Source of the DNA: Neoechinorhynchus agilis
Lineage: Eukaryota; Acanthocephala
Direction of reading: 5' to 3'
Length of the DNA stretch: 64,000 nucleotides
Assembly: GCA_051530055.1 (NCBI GenBank)
Contig: CM121342.1
Coordinates: 12,648,001-12,712,000 of the forward strand
Below are positions 1-10,885 of this stretch, in pieces. Under the pieces are notes generated by a model, which worked only from the letters and a program-made list of their open reading frames with translations, was not told where the DNA came from and searched no databases. The translations under genes were made by a program, and so were the position numbers. Each line of letters opens with the position of its first letter. Positions within the stretch are counted from its first letter, which is position 1.

Positions 1-109
1 ACTGTTCTATTGTTATAGAGGTAGCGTTGCTTTAAGAGTTGTTAAACATCGAAGCTCAAATGATTTATAATTGTTTACAGTCCGATTTTTCCATCGCCTA
101 TCCTGATAC

Positions 110-576
110 TCAGGGCACCGTGCATCTTTTCAAAATCATATAGAATTCAGCTTGATTCAGCCAGATATTTAAAGCCAACATTGTACTTTTAGCGAAAAGA
201 TGTTTACAAGAACGTTTAAATGCGACACCAAACGAGGCTACCAAAATTTTTGTTGACCTTTCCATTGCATTTTCATCTAATTTGAGTACTGGCGGTCTTA
301 AGACATTTGGCGAGCAAAACACAATCATTTTCTACGGAGTGGTAAGCACTTTTAGTACTAATTTGCGAAGCTCAACATATTTTTGCCGTAGGTTGAAGAA
401 TTAGGCATTTCGCATTTTAGGAAATACCTAAATACTGTTTTTGATGAACGAAACATTGGTTGCTTGGTAAACAAAATTCGAAGATGTAGTTTGGTATGTT
501 CGTCGTGATTTGAAAGATTTATCGATAAAAGTACCTGGCTATTAAGGTATCTGACGTTCAGTTCACTTATATTCAC
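110..576 (-). CDS. Possible partial protein-coding gene, not recognised
   Basis: Two consecutive open stretches on the minus strand (576-358 and 328-110) have protein-like composition. The second contains a hydrophobic/basic run around 'FKRSCKHLFAKSTMLALN'. A short GT-AG interval lies between them (about 331-357), but the reading phase does not join cleanly, so the exon structure is unresolved. It lies head-to-head with the convertase gene that begins near 561. I do not recognise a family. It could be the 5' part of a gene running off the left edge, or chance open frames opposite unannotated convertase prodomain exons. Confidence 0.22.
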
Positions 577-2823
577 GAACGAAGTTCAAGGTCATCGATG
601 AGTGATATAGCCTTTAAGAATGAAAATAAATTATCAGTTTTAAAATTCATAGATCCAATGTTTATGGAACAATGGTACATGGTAGGCTATTTTTGCCTGA
701 AATACCAAAATATAAGCGAATGTAACAGGACAGTAAAAGGGCGAACGACATGAATATAGTCGCTGCTTGGAAAATGGGATACACTGGAAAAGGAGTTTCC
801 ATTTGTATTTTGGACGATGGTCTTGAGCATAGCCATCCGGAATTAAAGACGAGATATGTCCGCCCTCTCGATCGTTTTATCTAGCATTCGTTTTATGTCG
901 GTATTTTCAGGTCCAATCCCTTAGTTATAACTTCAACGATCTGAAAGATGAATATAATGATCCAAGTCCTAGATCAACGCCAAAAAGGTACACATCATCT
1001 TTTTTAACTCATAAAAAACCTTTTGTCCGGAACTATTTTTAGCCATGGTACCAAATGTGCAGGCGTTGCTGCTGCCGAAGCAAATAATGGTTTTTGCGGA
1101 GTTGGGGTGGCATACAATGCATTTATATGTGGTAAATAACGCAAGTGTAACACTGTTCGGCAATTTATTCTATTCGTGTTAAGAATGGTTTAATTTACTT
1201 TTATTATAATTAATAGATCACGTTTTTTGTTTTTAATTGACACTTAGTTGGGCTGTTATAGTTCGAGCTTTCACCGTAATAAAGTTTTCTAATGGCTGGA
1301 AGATCAAGTAGTATTTCACAAGATTTTGGTAACTAATGGATGAGTGAAACAAATAATCGCCTTCCATGATGAAAATTTTGACATAGGGATCAAATTGCAA
1401 TGAATTCAAATAATTTCATACATTTTAAGGCCACCGGATCTTAGATGGTGCAGTGACTGCACTGCTGGAAGCTCGTGCGATAGCCTATCGGAATAAAGAC
1501 GTGGATATAAAGAGTGTATCGTGGGGTCCTAAGGATGATGGACGGACAATGGAAGCTCCACATAGAATAGTTGAAAGTGCGTTGCAACAAGGCGTTTTAA
1601 GGAAATGCTGATTATTGTTTATCTTCTAAACTTTCAATAATCAGTGTGGTACATGGTCGGGGCGGTCTTGGAACTATATTCGTCTGGGCAGCCGGGAATG
1701 GAGGAAGGCAAGATGACCATTGCGGCGCTGATGGATATGTATCGAATCCAAACGTATTTGCTATCGGATCAATTGATGTAAACGGAAATCCACCGTCTTA
1801 CAGTGAACATTGTCCTGCTTTAATAGCCGTAACATTAGTGTCGGATATATCGGTTAGCGTTTCAAAAACTTATTTATGATAAACCCCATTTTACAAATTA
1901 GAATGGACGTGGACTTGTAACATCGACAGTCGGCGGTAAATGCACCAATGATTTCACTGGGACGTCGGCTGCTGCTCCGTTGGCTGCAGGAGTATTTGCC
2001 TTGACTTTAGAAGCCAACCCGAATTTGACTTATCGCGACCTGATGCATCTAGTCGTCCGAACTGCAAAAATACCTGATTCATCTTACGATCATGAATGGA
2101 TCTTAAATGGCGGTGGAATTTATTGCAGTTCACATTTCGGATTCGGTTTGCTCGATGCGGGGCGGATGGTTGACAATGCAAAGAATTGGACGCATGTTAA
2201 AGAAAAGCGTGTTTTGGCCATAGATTTCGATGAAGGTTCTGCTAGGTAACTTTTTCTCTCATTGAAAATCCTGTTACTTTTCTTTGTATAATAGTATACG
2301 ATCCAATGCGATTGTCATAAGTCAATTAGTATCAAGCCGCGGTACTTTAGATTTATGGGATGTTCAATTAGAGCATGTGACTTTGGGTGTTAGGGCAATC
2401 TTACAAGGACGGCGTGGAAATTGGCGAATTATAGTCACCTCTCCTTCTGGAACTAATTCAACTATGCTGGAATACAGAGAAAAGGATGATTCGAAAGGTA
2501 ACATACAAGCAACTTTATGCACTTGAAATCATTTTAAAACAGCATTGGATCATTCTCCGTTTACTTCTCTGCATTTCTGGGGCGAACGGGCATTTGGAAA
2601 GTGGTCGATCAAACTGGAAACCAATCAAGAGCATGAATTAAGCTTGCGTGGTATTCAATTAAACAGTCTAAAACTCGAACTACACCTTACGGAGTTTTGG
2701 GACCAATCAAAGCGTTACATATCCAATCGATCTCGCGTACTAAAACGTTCGGAAATTCGGAAGATCATCATTGATGGCCAAATCGCTTCAGGTGCTTCCC
2801 AGATAGATAAAATGCGGAAATAG
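561..2823 (+). CDS. Kexin/furin-family proprotein convertase (subtilisin-like)
   Basis: Calcium-dependent subtilisin-like protease of the secretory pathway that cleaves precursors after paired basic residues. Exons read from sequence: about 561-681, 729-857, 911-987, 1043-1131, 1430-about 1592, 1645-1852, 1902-2245, 2295-2497 and 2543-2823. Introns are 45-55 nt except 1132-1429. The catalytic triad is complete: Asp in '[13 protein letters not shown]', His in 'HGTKCAG', Ser in '[11 protein letters not shown]'. The oxyanion residue is Asn ('WAAGNGG'), as in furin/PC1 and unlike PC2. The P-domain follows ('[17 protein letters not shown]', '[16 protein letters not shown]'), then a short tail, with no Cys-rich or membrane segment seen. 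The prodomain is not clearly visible, so the true start probably lies upstream. At 1593-1644 the exon phases do not join by a canonical intron (see findings), so a frameshift or sequencing error there is possible. Confidence 0.88.
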
Positions 2824-2879
2824 ATTTTTAAATAAGCATATTAAATAAATTTCATATCTCATTGTCCTCGGGGTGAATT

Positions 2880-4445
2880 TGATTGTGTGTTGGCGAATCC
2901 TGTCCCCGGTGTTTTCGTTACTCATTTATTTTAGAAATATTTTGCAAGGTTTTCCTTGCCTCTTCAGTCTACTCAGATCCGCGGGTTTGCTAATACCCGA
3001 AGTGTGGGGAGTTCCATCCGCACACACCTCTTGCGGTTTGTTGCCGACTAATTTGCCCGTCATGCTACGCAACTTTGGTAGCACCAGTGTGTGGTTTGAT
3101 TTATTGCCTTCCATCGTCGGATTTCCCCGGATGTGAATGGCCTCAAGAATCAGTCTTCCTCTAAGATCCGGTTCGCTGATTATGAATCTCGCCTTTTCAA
3201 AATCCACCTTGTGCTGGATTGTTTGCTGGTGGTTCGAGATTGCTGGGGATTTGTCGATTTGGAGCGAGGTAGTTGAGGCGGCTCAGTTTTTCGGTAAAGC
3301 CAGTGTATTTGAGGGAGATGCTTGTGGTTTCCTTCTTCTTGCGATGGGCGCTATGTGTTGCTTTTTTGAGACCGATTTTGATGGCCCATTCAGGTAAGCC
3401 TCGTGATCCGAAAACATTGGTGATACTTTGTTTTTCTTCTTCCCAATCCCTGCTTTCTGAAGAAATCATCCTGGCTCTCCTGAAGTAGGACGTTGCCGCT
3501 GTTATTTTATAGTGGAACGGTTGGTGGCTCGACCAGTGAGGTGGACCCCATGCTATACCTGGTTTGCGATAGAGCTGTGTTTTGATGTTGCCCTTATCAT
3601 CGTTTTATCTTTACGTCCAAAAAGGAGATAGCCCCTCTTCATCTTCCTGAGTCATTGACCACTGGATGTTTGGATCCTCCATGTTGAGTGGAATGCTTAG
3701 GTCTCCCATGCTCGCTTCATCATCAGTGACTATGAACACGTCGTCAACATAGCGATACCACTTTTTGATGTTGGGTTTCTTCTTCAAGAAGTTGTTTTCC
3801 CATCGTCTCATGTAGAGATCAGCTAGAGTGGGTGCCAGAGGTGAACCCATTGCAACTCCGTCGCGTTGTTCATAGAAAACTTGATCGAATTCAAAAACGG
3901 TCTTGCGTGTGCACCACTGCAGTAGAGTTATCCACGTTTTATGATCAAGGCGCGGTTCTTCGCATTGATTGTGTAGAAGTTCAGCTGCTATGGAAATTGT
4001 CTCTTGGAGTGGAATGTTGGTAAATAAGGACGTTACGTCGGCCGTGAAGAATTTGCACTGTTCATACTTTTCCAGTCGCATTCGGGTTGCAAAGGAAGGG
4101 CCGTCAGCTATGTATGACGGAGTGTTCGGCATGATGCTTCTTACTAGTGCATTGATTCTACGGACCAAACGATGATTGAAGGCATTGTAGCTGGCTATTA
4201 TTGGTCGGTATTGTATCGTTGGTTTTTGTATTTTTGGGGAAAGATACAAGAAGGAAGCCCTGGCTGTAGAAGACCTCGTCTGTTGATGAAAGTGCTCAGT
4301 AATCGAGTTATTTTTCCGTAGAGTCCTCAAGAATGCATTTAGTTGTGTCTCCCGTTTTTCTGTTGGATTGGAACTGAGTTTGACGAACTTGCCAGAGTCC
4401 AGCAGACTGTGGGCCGCATCGGTATACTCTTCAGTATCTACCGCA
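2880..4445 (-). mobile_element. Penelope-like retroelement, 5' truncated and frameshifted
   Basis: Read on the minus strand, this begins inside the N-terminal part of a Penelope-like reverse transcriptase ('VAVDTEEYTDAAHSLL') and continues with RT motifs: 'PKIQKPTIQYRPIIAS', 'FFTADVTSLFTNIPL', 'GVAMGSPLAPTLADLYM' and the catalytic 'YVDDVF'. A frame break near 3605 interrupts the 'FLDV' region. The frame resumes with 'TQLYRKPG' and a thumb/linker with 'GLPEWAI'. Sequence resembling the C-terminal end of the GIY-YIG endonuclease follows near 3200-2930 ('RGRLILEAIHI'). It abuts the 3' end of the convertase gene, 57 bp away, and at its other end a non-LTR element in the same orientation. Multiple frameshifts make it inactive as it stands. 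Confidence 0.85.
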
Positions 4446-4459
4446 ACTAGGGCACGTCC

Positions 4460-7400
4460 CTAAGTTTTGTTACTATTTACGACCAGATTGGCTTTCCTAA
4501 ATTCCGAAGACAAAGAATTCATAAAATTTGCTATATTATTAGTTAGGATTGAAGATGTTCTAGCTTTACAAAATAGAAATATATCATCCGCATAAACTAG
4601 CGGAAATATGGAAGAAGATTTCTTTAATTTTTTAAAAAAATATATAAGGACAAATAAGAATATGGTGGGCGAAAGGGGAGAGCCATGAGGAACGCCAAAC
4701 CTAGAGAAAAATTTAGTGTGAGAAGGGTCCACCTCATAGTAAAATTACTTAGATTCCATAAGATAGTTAGTTTTGTAGATAAGATTTAGAGGAACTTTAA
4801 GATTAACTAAGGCCTCATAAAGGAAAGAGCGATCCAAGGCATCAAAGGCCTTATTAATATCCAACTGAATGAGAAGCTTTTGTAAATTAATAGCTTCATT
4901 CATAGAATTAAGAGAGGATAAAAGCGAAGTAACACCTTTACTCCTAATAAAACAATGAAAAAAGTCAGGTATAAGCTTTCTAGAAACTAAAAAGTCATAT
5001 AGCTTCCCGTTCACCGCGCTTTCTAAGCAAGAGACAATTGGGTTCTGTATGGATATGACTCTAATGTGGGAAGCGTTAAAAATACGTCCTTTCGTCTTGG
5101 GAATAAAAAGTTTCTTAACAATATTAATGTTCAGGAGATCATTAAAATCAATTTTCGATAAACGAAGCCTATTAAAAAATCGATTGAACTTCATAAGAGA
5201 TAGCAGTAATTTTTTTGGGTGAAGTGCCACTTATATCATAAGCCTTAGAGGATTTAGATTCACAAGCCTTTAAAAAAGCTTCCACTTCAAAATTCCATGA
5301 GAAGGACTTTTGTTTATAGATAGGAAGTGGAGGAGAAGAACATGCACTAAAAGTATGCGCCATCAAAATAGACTCGATTACTGCAGGATAAGAAATAGAG
5401 CCAATACAGTTAGATGCTTTTGCCTTCCAACAAACTGGTCTCCTGTTCAAAATACAGGACCAAAAATCCTTACCAAAAGGCTTAAGAGAGATCAGCATCT
5501 TTTTGTCCAACGAAACTTGATGATAAAACTTAGCCGAGTAAAAAAAATTTCAGAAAGAAGTTTTTAAGAGGGGAGTTATTATACAAATCAGCTTTAACAG
5601 CTTTTTTATAAAACATGTTGGCTCCATGACAAACAGGGGGTCGCTTGATCATAGACTTAATAATTAAATTGTTATGTACAGAGGATAAGATATCATTATT
5701 AAAGTCAGATAAGGAGATAGAAGTATGTGAGTTCATAAAAGATAAGAGATCATTATTAAATTTCGATAAGCTTTGAGGATTAAAAACAAAAGTGTCCTTA
5801 AGAGAAATGTCATTAGATTTAAAAAGAATGAAGTCACGCCCTAATAATCTCTGTGACTGATGTTGGGAAGCAGGATAGAATAAAATTGGAATTGACTTTT
5901 TAATAATTGCGCCATCCAAGAAGGTATGTCTATTAGATTTAACATTATGAAAAGGAGATTTAAGGAGCAAAAAATTGTGAAACTTAAAAAAGGAGTCGGG
6001 ATTTCAGTAACGGAGGATATGTATAAAAGATTTAGTAAATTTTCCCACATGTCTGGGTTGAATATACAAGTTGTAAATGATAAGAGTAGGAGAGAAAAAG
6101 GATGAGGTCCCATAGAAGGGATTCTTAAAAGAAAGAATTTGCATTGCAAAGGAGATATTTTTAGCTTGAAAGAGAAGTTTAGAAGAGTGAGATTTAAGAA
6201 TAAATGTTTGGAGTCCTCCAGAGAAGCCAATATGCTGATTGGTTGATGAGGAGCAAGGGAGAAGAATATAGAATCATAATTATCGAAAAGAAACAATTTA
6301 GAAAAGCCGGTTTCTTGAAAACATAACATATCAAATATACAAGGAGTAAGAAAAACGGGAAGACGCGAAGCCCTAGAGGCATTATATGTAATGAAGGAGA
6401 AAGGAACGTCCTTAGAATTGGCACAAGTCATTAATTTGATTTAGGACGTTTGGAATCAATAGATTCCAAGTTACGTGAAGATGGGGAGATATTCATTTTA
6501 AAATGTTCACAACAAATCCAGTTTTTAGAGAGTTTAGGTTAGGTAATATAGATGATGTGTTAGAGGAAGAGTGTGATACACAATAATTATCAAGTTTGTA
6601 AAGAATCCAAGTAAGGATGCCCTTAAGCAAGGAGATTTCTTTACCGGTACCAAGTGGAGAAGTAGAGAGGGAAGAAACAAGATTTTTCCGGAGGTTTGGG
6701 GGGGGGAGCTTAGAGTTGTAACCATTATAGGAAGATTGAGTCTTCAACTCCTTAGAGGAAAAGCCGTCCGGAGAGAGGAGTTTGATGAGGATAGATTTCT
6801 CTATTATTTTTATTATAGTAGACCCACTGCTTCGATGATAAGGAATCGTCAAAGTATTTTTGCGCGAACTTGCAAGAACGCGCAAAGGCTGGATGACTCT
6901 TGCCACAGTTTGCACAAGTGGCGGAATCAGAGTGAGAGCAGGATGATTTGTGGTGAGGACCTGCACAAAAGATGCATCTGGGGGGAAATACACAGTCCGA
7001 TTCGTGGTCTGACAGATTATCAAATTATAATCATTGAGAGAGTCCTTATATCGGTCGAAAGTGGCCCAGTATGAAAAGAAGCCTCTGTCGGAGTTAGCCA
7101 AACTCTCGGCGACATTGATAGTTGCTGAACATAGGATGGCGTAGGCGAAAGTGGCATTGGGTCTAAATAAATATTTGACCAGTTTAATTCCTAACTCATC
7201 CTCAATTTTGCGAAAGTCAACAGAATCCAAGTCTTGAGGAGGATTCCTCATAAGAAAGGTGACTACGGGAAAGGTCAATAGACTGTATGCTTAACTCCCC
7301 CAACATCTTAAAAAAGAGGTCTTTACCTGCCACATCGAAGAAGACAAATAGAATGTGGAATTTAGTCACCGAGAACCTCTTAATCAGAAAATTCATCGAC

Positions 7401-7590
7401 TTCTCTCGACCACTAGGCCGTAGGTACTTCTCGTAGTAATTACGCGAAAAATACGAGGGGGATTTGGTACCCATGGCTTCCTTGGGAATTTTAATAACAA
7501 AGTCTACTTTTCTAACCGGACGCCTAAACTTTGATGCGTCAATAGAATGTTCCATCTGATCTCCTTGGGAATAAGTGCACAATCACTCAA
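4460..7590 (-). mobile_element. Non-LTR retrotransposon (LINE), ORF1 plus EN-RT, frameshifted
   Basis: Minus-strand order matches a two-ORF LINE. ORF1 lies at about 7582-6490. In an alternative frame near 6985-6870 it carries two zinc knuckles of the gag type ('CIFCAGPHHKSSC', then 'CANCGKSHPAFARSC'). An AP-like endonuclease begins near 6430 ('FITYNASRAS', 'LCFQETG'). The RT domain covers about 5230-4460, with 'DINKAFDALDRSFLYEAL', 'GVPHGSPLSPTIF' and the catalytic 'YADDIFLF'. Frames change repeatedly (near 5520, 5840, 6190 and 7220), so this copy is dead. G-runs at 6700 and 7606 may have driven slippage. Clade (Jockey/CR1/I-like) cannot be fixed by eye. Confidence 0.85.
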
Positions 7591-7754
7591 AATCTCACAA
7601 TCACTTGGGGGGGGAGGATAGTAGGAACAAACCTTAAACTGGACATGCCCGAATTAAAGTTGATCTGTTGGTTGAAAGGAGCGCAATTTTGCATCGACGA
7701 AACAGCGCTCATTCCCTAACTCTTTTGTTGTTGTTTTACCGCAATTCGGTAACC

Positions 7755-7800
7755 TATGTGCCCGAATTCAGCCGTGTATGGTAAACTTGATTTACACTTG
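7755..7800 (+). repeat. SINE-1 3' tail fragment
   Basis: The stretch around 'GAATTCAGCCGTGTATGG' matches the tail of the tRNA-headed SINE described at 7844, 26475 and 54892. The head is missing, so this is a truncated copy just upstream of a fuller one. Confidence 0.5.
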
Positions 7801-7843
7801 ATGAATGTAACCGGCCAAGCCACGTATACGCTAAATAAAAATC

Positions 7844-8095
7844 GAAAAACTTATACAAGGCTTAAGTGGTCAAGTTTGTATATTCCACAGTTGCAATGGT
7901 GTGGTCTAGAGGACTAATTCCTAATCCCAGCTTATGCCAAAGGGTTCGAAGCCGATGACGCAATAACAAAGAGGATGAAATACCGCTGAAGGATCGAAAT
8001 TCACTGATGATTCACACGGATCCTGGGGGTGTAGACCAGCGCTTGCCTGACCAATATCAGTGGGCTATGTCATTTGAAAAGTAGAAAATTATAAA
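7844..8095 (+). repeat. SINE-1 copy (tRNA-headed), degraded
   Basis: Starts with the family 5' signature 'AATCGAAAAACTTATAC'. An A-box-like 'GTGGTCTAGAGG' and a damaged B box 'GGTTCGAAGCC' follow. Next come the family body ('ATGAAATACCGCTGAAGG', 'CACTGATGA') and the tail ('CAGTGGGCTATGTC'). The anticodon region is shortened. RNA polymerase III promoter boxes in this arrangement are typical of tRNA-derived SINEs; which LINE mobilises it is unknown. Confidence 0.68.
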
Positions 8096-8392
8096 AAAAG
8101 CAACAATATATTATCCACGCCACTACTCTGGATCACTCCGCTGGTGTCCTGGTGCAATTGTTGAAAGGACGGATGTAGCGTTTCCCGTGAATCAACCATG
8201 GACTGCGTTAACCTGAAGGCAGAAAACGTAGGGAGTCCGGAAATCTCATCGTAACCAACATCCGACACAAGCAACACACAAAGCTTGGGTGCGAATAAAT
8301 AATTTAGGATCATTTATTGATTTAGCTGCGGTTATGTACGAGAGCAAGAACATAACCAAAATTTTCGTTGCATTAAAGAATCTTTGCTTTTA

Positions 8393-9559
8393 CTAGAGCA
8401 GCGACAAAAATGATAGCTCGTCATCATTCTTATTAAGTTTCAATAGAATTATTGTGAGACGAGTGTAAAGTGCGATTTTTGCCTCGGGTTTTTTTATCGT
8501 GGCCTACAAAAAGAACATGAAAATTAGAGTTACAATGCGTAAATTTTATTTGGTTTTGAAACGTACCAGTAAATGAAGGGCACGGTTTGCTATCGCGTAT
8601 CGTTGTTTCTCCTGTTTATTGAAAGACATCAAGGATTGAAAAAGTCCTAAAACGAATAATAAGACATTGTCGTCCATGGGCATCTCAACGTCAAGCGTAG
8701 GACGTGAATCGTACTCCGGCCTAAGACTCTTTAGTTATATTTTGAAGCTCTACGTCACTTGCTTATTTGAGGCAGTCCGCCGATATAACAATGGTGATAT
8801 ATCCCTCATTGATGGATCTTACGGTACGGGATTGGATGACTCGTCGGATGCGACAGTCCAACCGAGAGTAATTGATGCATCCTTTCATTAGGTTGCCCTT
8901 AATTAAACCTTTCCCGTTAGGGTAGGCAGTGCTTCTTTAAATAAGGTTCCTTAGAAACGCTTTGAGGGCACGAAGGAGGCAATTTTAACGATTTTGCCTC
9001 AAGGCAGCCATCGCACGGACATTTCCGACACTTCTCGTCACATGTTGCTTACTGCCGGGGGACTTGGAGACAGTGCCTTCGTTGGGAACTCTTTTGTATG
9101 ATTGGGAAGAGTTTGCGATTTCCTCAGCTACACCTTTTTGTCTCTCAGAAGTTGTTTAAGTTGTAAGCGGAGAGTCCAAGACGAGTTGGCTTCTGTGGAC
9201 TGTATTTTCTCCATGATCTTCCCACTGAAGGATCCGAGAGGGGTTTGACCCATAGTTCCGATAACATTGCAACATCGTTTGGGTATTTGCGACGTTGGTA
9301 CGGACTGTTGCGTTTGTGAGGGTTTATGTTAGGAGGACTACTTAGACTTTGGTTCTATCGAGAGCATGTTGAGTCCCCGGACACCGCGCTTCCTCTTTGA
9401 CCGCGACCCAGTCCTTAGTTAATTCCCATCGAGGGGGGAGTTACCTGGTAGAGCCTTCTCCCGCAATTGGTGGACGCGCTTAGTGGGAGTTAGAGTAGTG
9501 GTTACAGCTCGAATTCCACGAAATCTTCGACATAACTCTCGACAGGTACCCAAAGTCAT
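8393..9559 (-). CDS. Cryptic multi-exon gene with micro-introns, unrecognised product
   Basis: Not visible as a single long frame, but a consistent exon chain can be built on the minus strand. Exons: 9559-9445 (ATG, 'MTLGTCRELCRRFRGIRA'), 9394-9348, 9304-8990, 8949-8909, 8881-8823, 8720-8567 and 8503-8393 (TAG). Introns are 50, 43, 40, 27, 102 and 63 nt, all GT-AG and phase-consistent. One frame break remains inside the third exon at the homopolymer 9135-9139, where a single base is missing. This is either a real lesion or a base-calling error. The predicted protein is roughly 280 residues, basic in the middle, with a helical C-terminal third ('KQEKQRYAIANRALHLL', 'KPEAKIALYTRL') that looks like an alpha-solenoid repeat. 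I do not recognise the family. Confidence 0.55.
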
Positions 9560-9796
9560 TGTGCGGAATTTTCGAAGAGGGTGTCTTTAGACAAGCGTAG
9601 AAACCTACTGTGTTCCACATTTCGAAATTGAATTGTGGGCGTAAACTGGGACCGCAATCAAAATTGTGTAGATTTGCAAACTACGCTATATATTCTTTGT
9701 TTTCACACCGTTCATGATTCAGAAAGTTGCGTGACTCTAGCGCTTAATTCTATGCAATTGTTTCGTTTAAGAGGCATAAACTACTCACGTCAAAAA

Positions 9797-10885
9797 ATGG
9801 ACTCATCTGCTCCAAAAATGAAATTCGAGACAAATTCACAAGTGAACAGGTAGGTCCAGAATTGCTCAAATTCAGGCGAATAAAACCAGCAAACTTAAAA
9901 CGTAGTTATTATACTTATGATAGACTTTGTGGCATTGTCGATTATATCAAGTCAAAATTCACTACTACGAAATTCGTGTCTCCCGACTATGCAATAATAT
10001 GTGGAAGTGGCCTTAGTGAAATCGCAGATATTATGACCAGCGTAACGCTTACATTTAAGTTCCGTGACTTACCGGGGTTCCCGGCCGCAACAGGTATGCT
10101 CATTATTTAGGATAATATTTAGTCAAACATATAACTCTCACAGTTAGTGGTCACCGAGGTGAAATCATCTTTGGGGAAATTGGACACAAACCCGTGGTGT
10201 GCATGGTTGGACGTTTCCACCCTTATGAAGGTCATTGTCCTTCTTTGGTAAGATTTCGTCGTTTTCTTCGTATATCCCCTTGTCACGTTTGCTTGTTCCA
10301 TTCTAGTGCGCTGTACCCGTTAAACTTTTTAAACTACTTGGAGCGAAATATTTAATTTTGACTGCAGCTACTGGTGCATTGAATCCAACCTACAATGTCG
10401 GTGATATCGTTATCCTTTACGATCAAATCAGCTTACCTACATTTGGATGCAATAATCCTTTAATTGGACAAAATGATGAAAGGCTTGGACCACGTTTTCC
10501 CGCTACTAACAAGATATATCCCGAAAATGCTCGACTACATTTTCAAAAGGTTCTTGAGGGACTAGATTTGGATAAGTATTCAAGAAACGGTATATATATC
10601 AATGCATGTGGACCAACTTACGAAACACCGGCTGAAGTTAGAGCCCTAAGAATATTGGGCGGTGATGTAGTCGGTATGAGCTGCACCCACGAGGCTATCG
10701 CCGCTGTCCATGTTGGACTTCCTGTGCTAGGAATAGCTCTAGCAACAAATAAGTGTATCGGTGATTACAAAACGAACGTTATGCCTCATCACTCTGAGGT
10801 CCTACAGGTAGCCGACCAGCGTGGTAAGGATATATGCAGATCGGTGATGATATTCATAGAAACGTTTAACCTTAATTCACCTTAG
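9797..10885 (+). CDS. Purine nucleoside phosphorylase (PNP-I family)
   Basis: Trimeric PNP of purine salvage: phosphorolysis of inosine/guanosine to base plus ribose-1-phosphate, cytosolic. Exons 9797-9849, 9876-10093, 10144-10247 and 10307-10885. Introns are 26, 50 and 59 nt. The 26-nt intron (9850-9875) restores the frame exactly. Recognisable sites: phosphate-loop 'AIICGSGLSEI', 'VSGHRGEIIFGEIG', 'GRFHPYEG', 'NDERLGPRFPA', base-binding Glu in 'GPTYETPAEVR', then 'VVGMSCTHEAI' and the Asn in 'ALATNKCIGDY'. About 317 residues, slightly longer than the usual 290 because of an N-terminal extension. The segment that is 'TNAAGGLNP' in mammals reads 'TAATGALNP' here. The ATG chosen is the last one before the first intron; an upstream in-frame start is possible. 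Confidence 0.92.
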
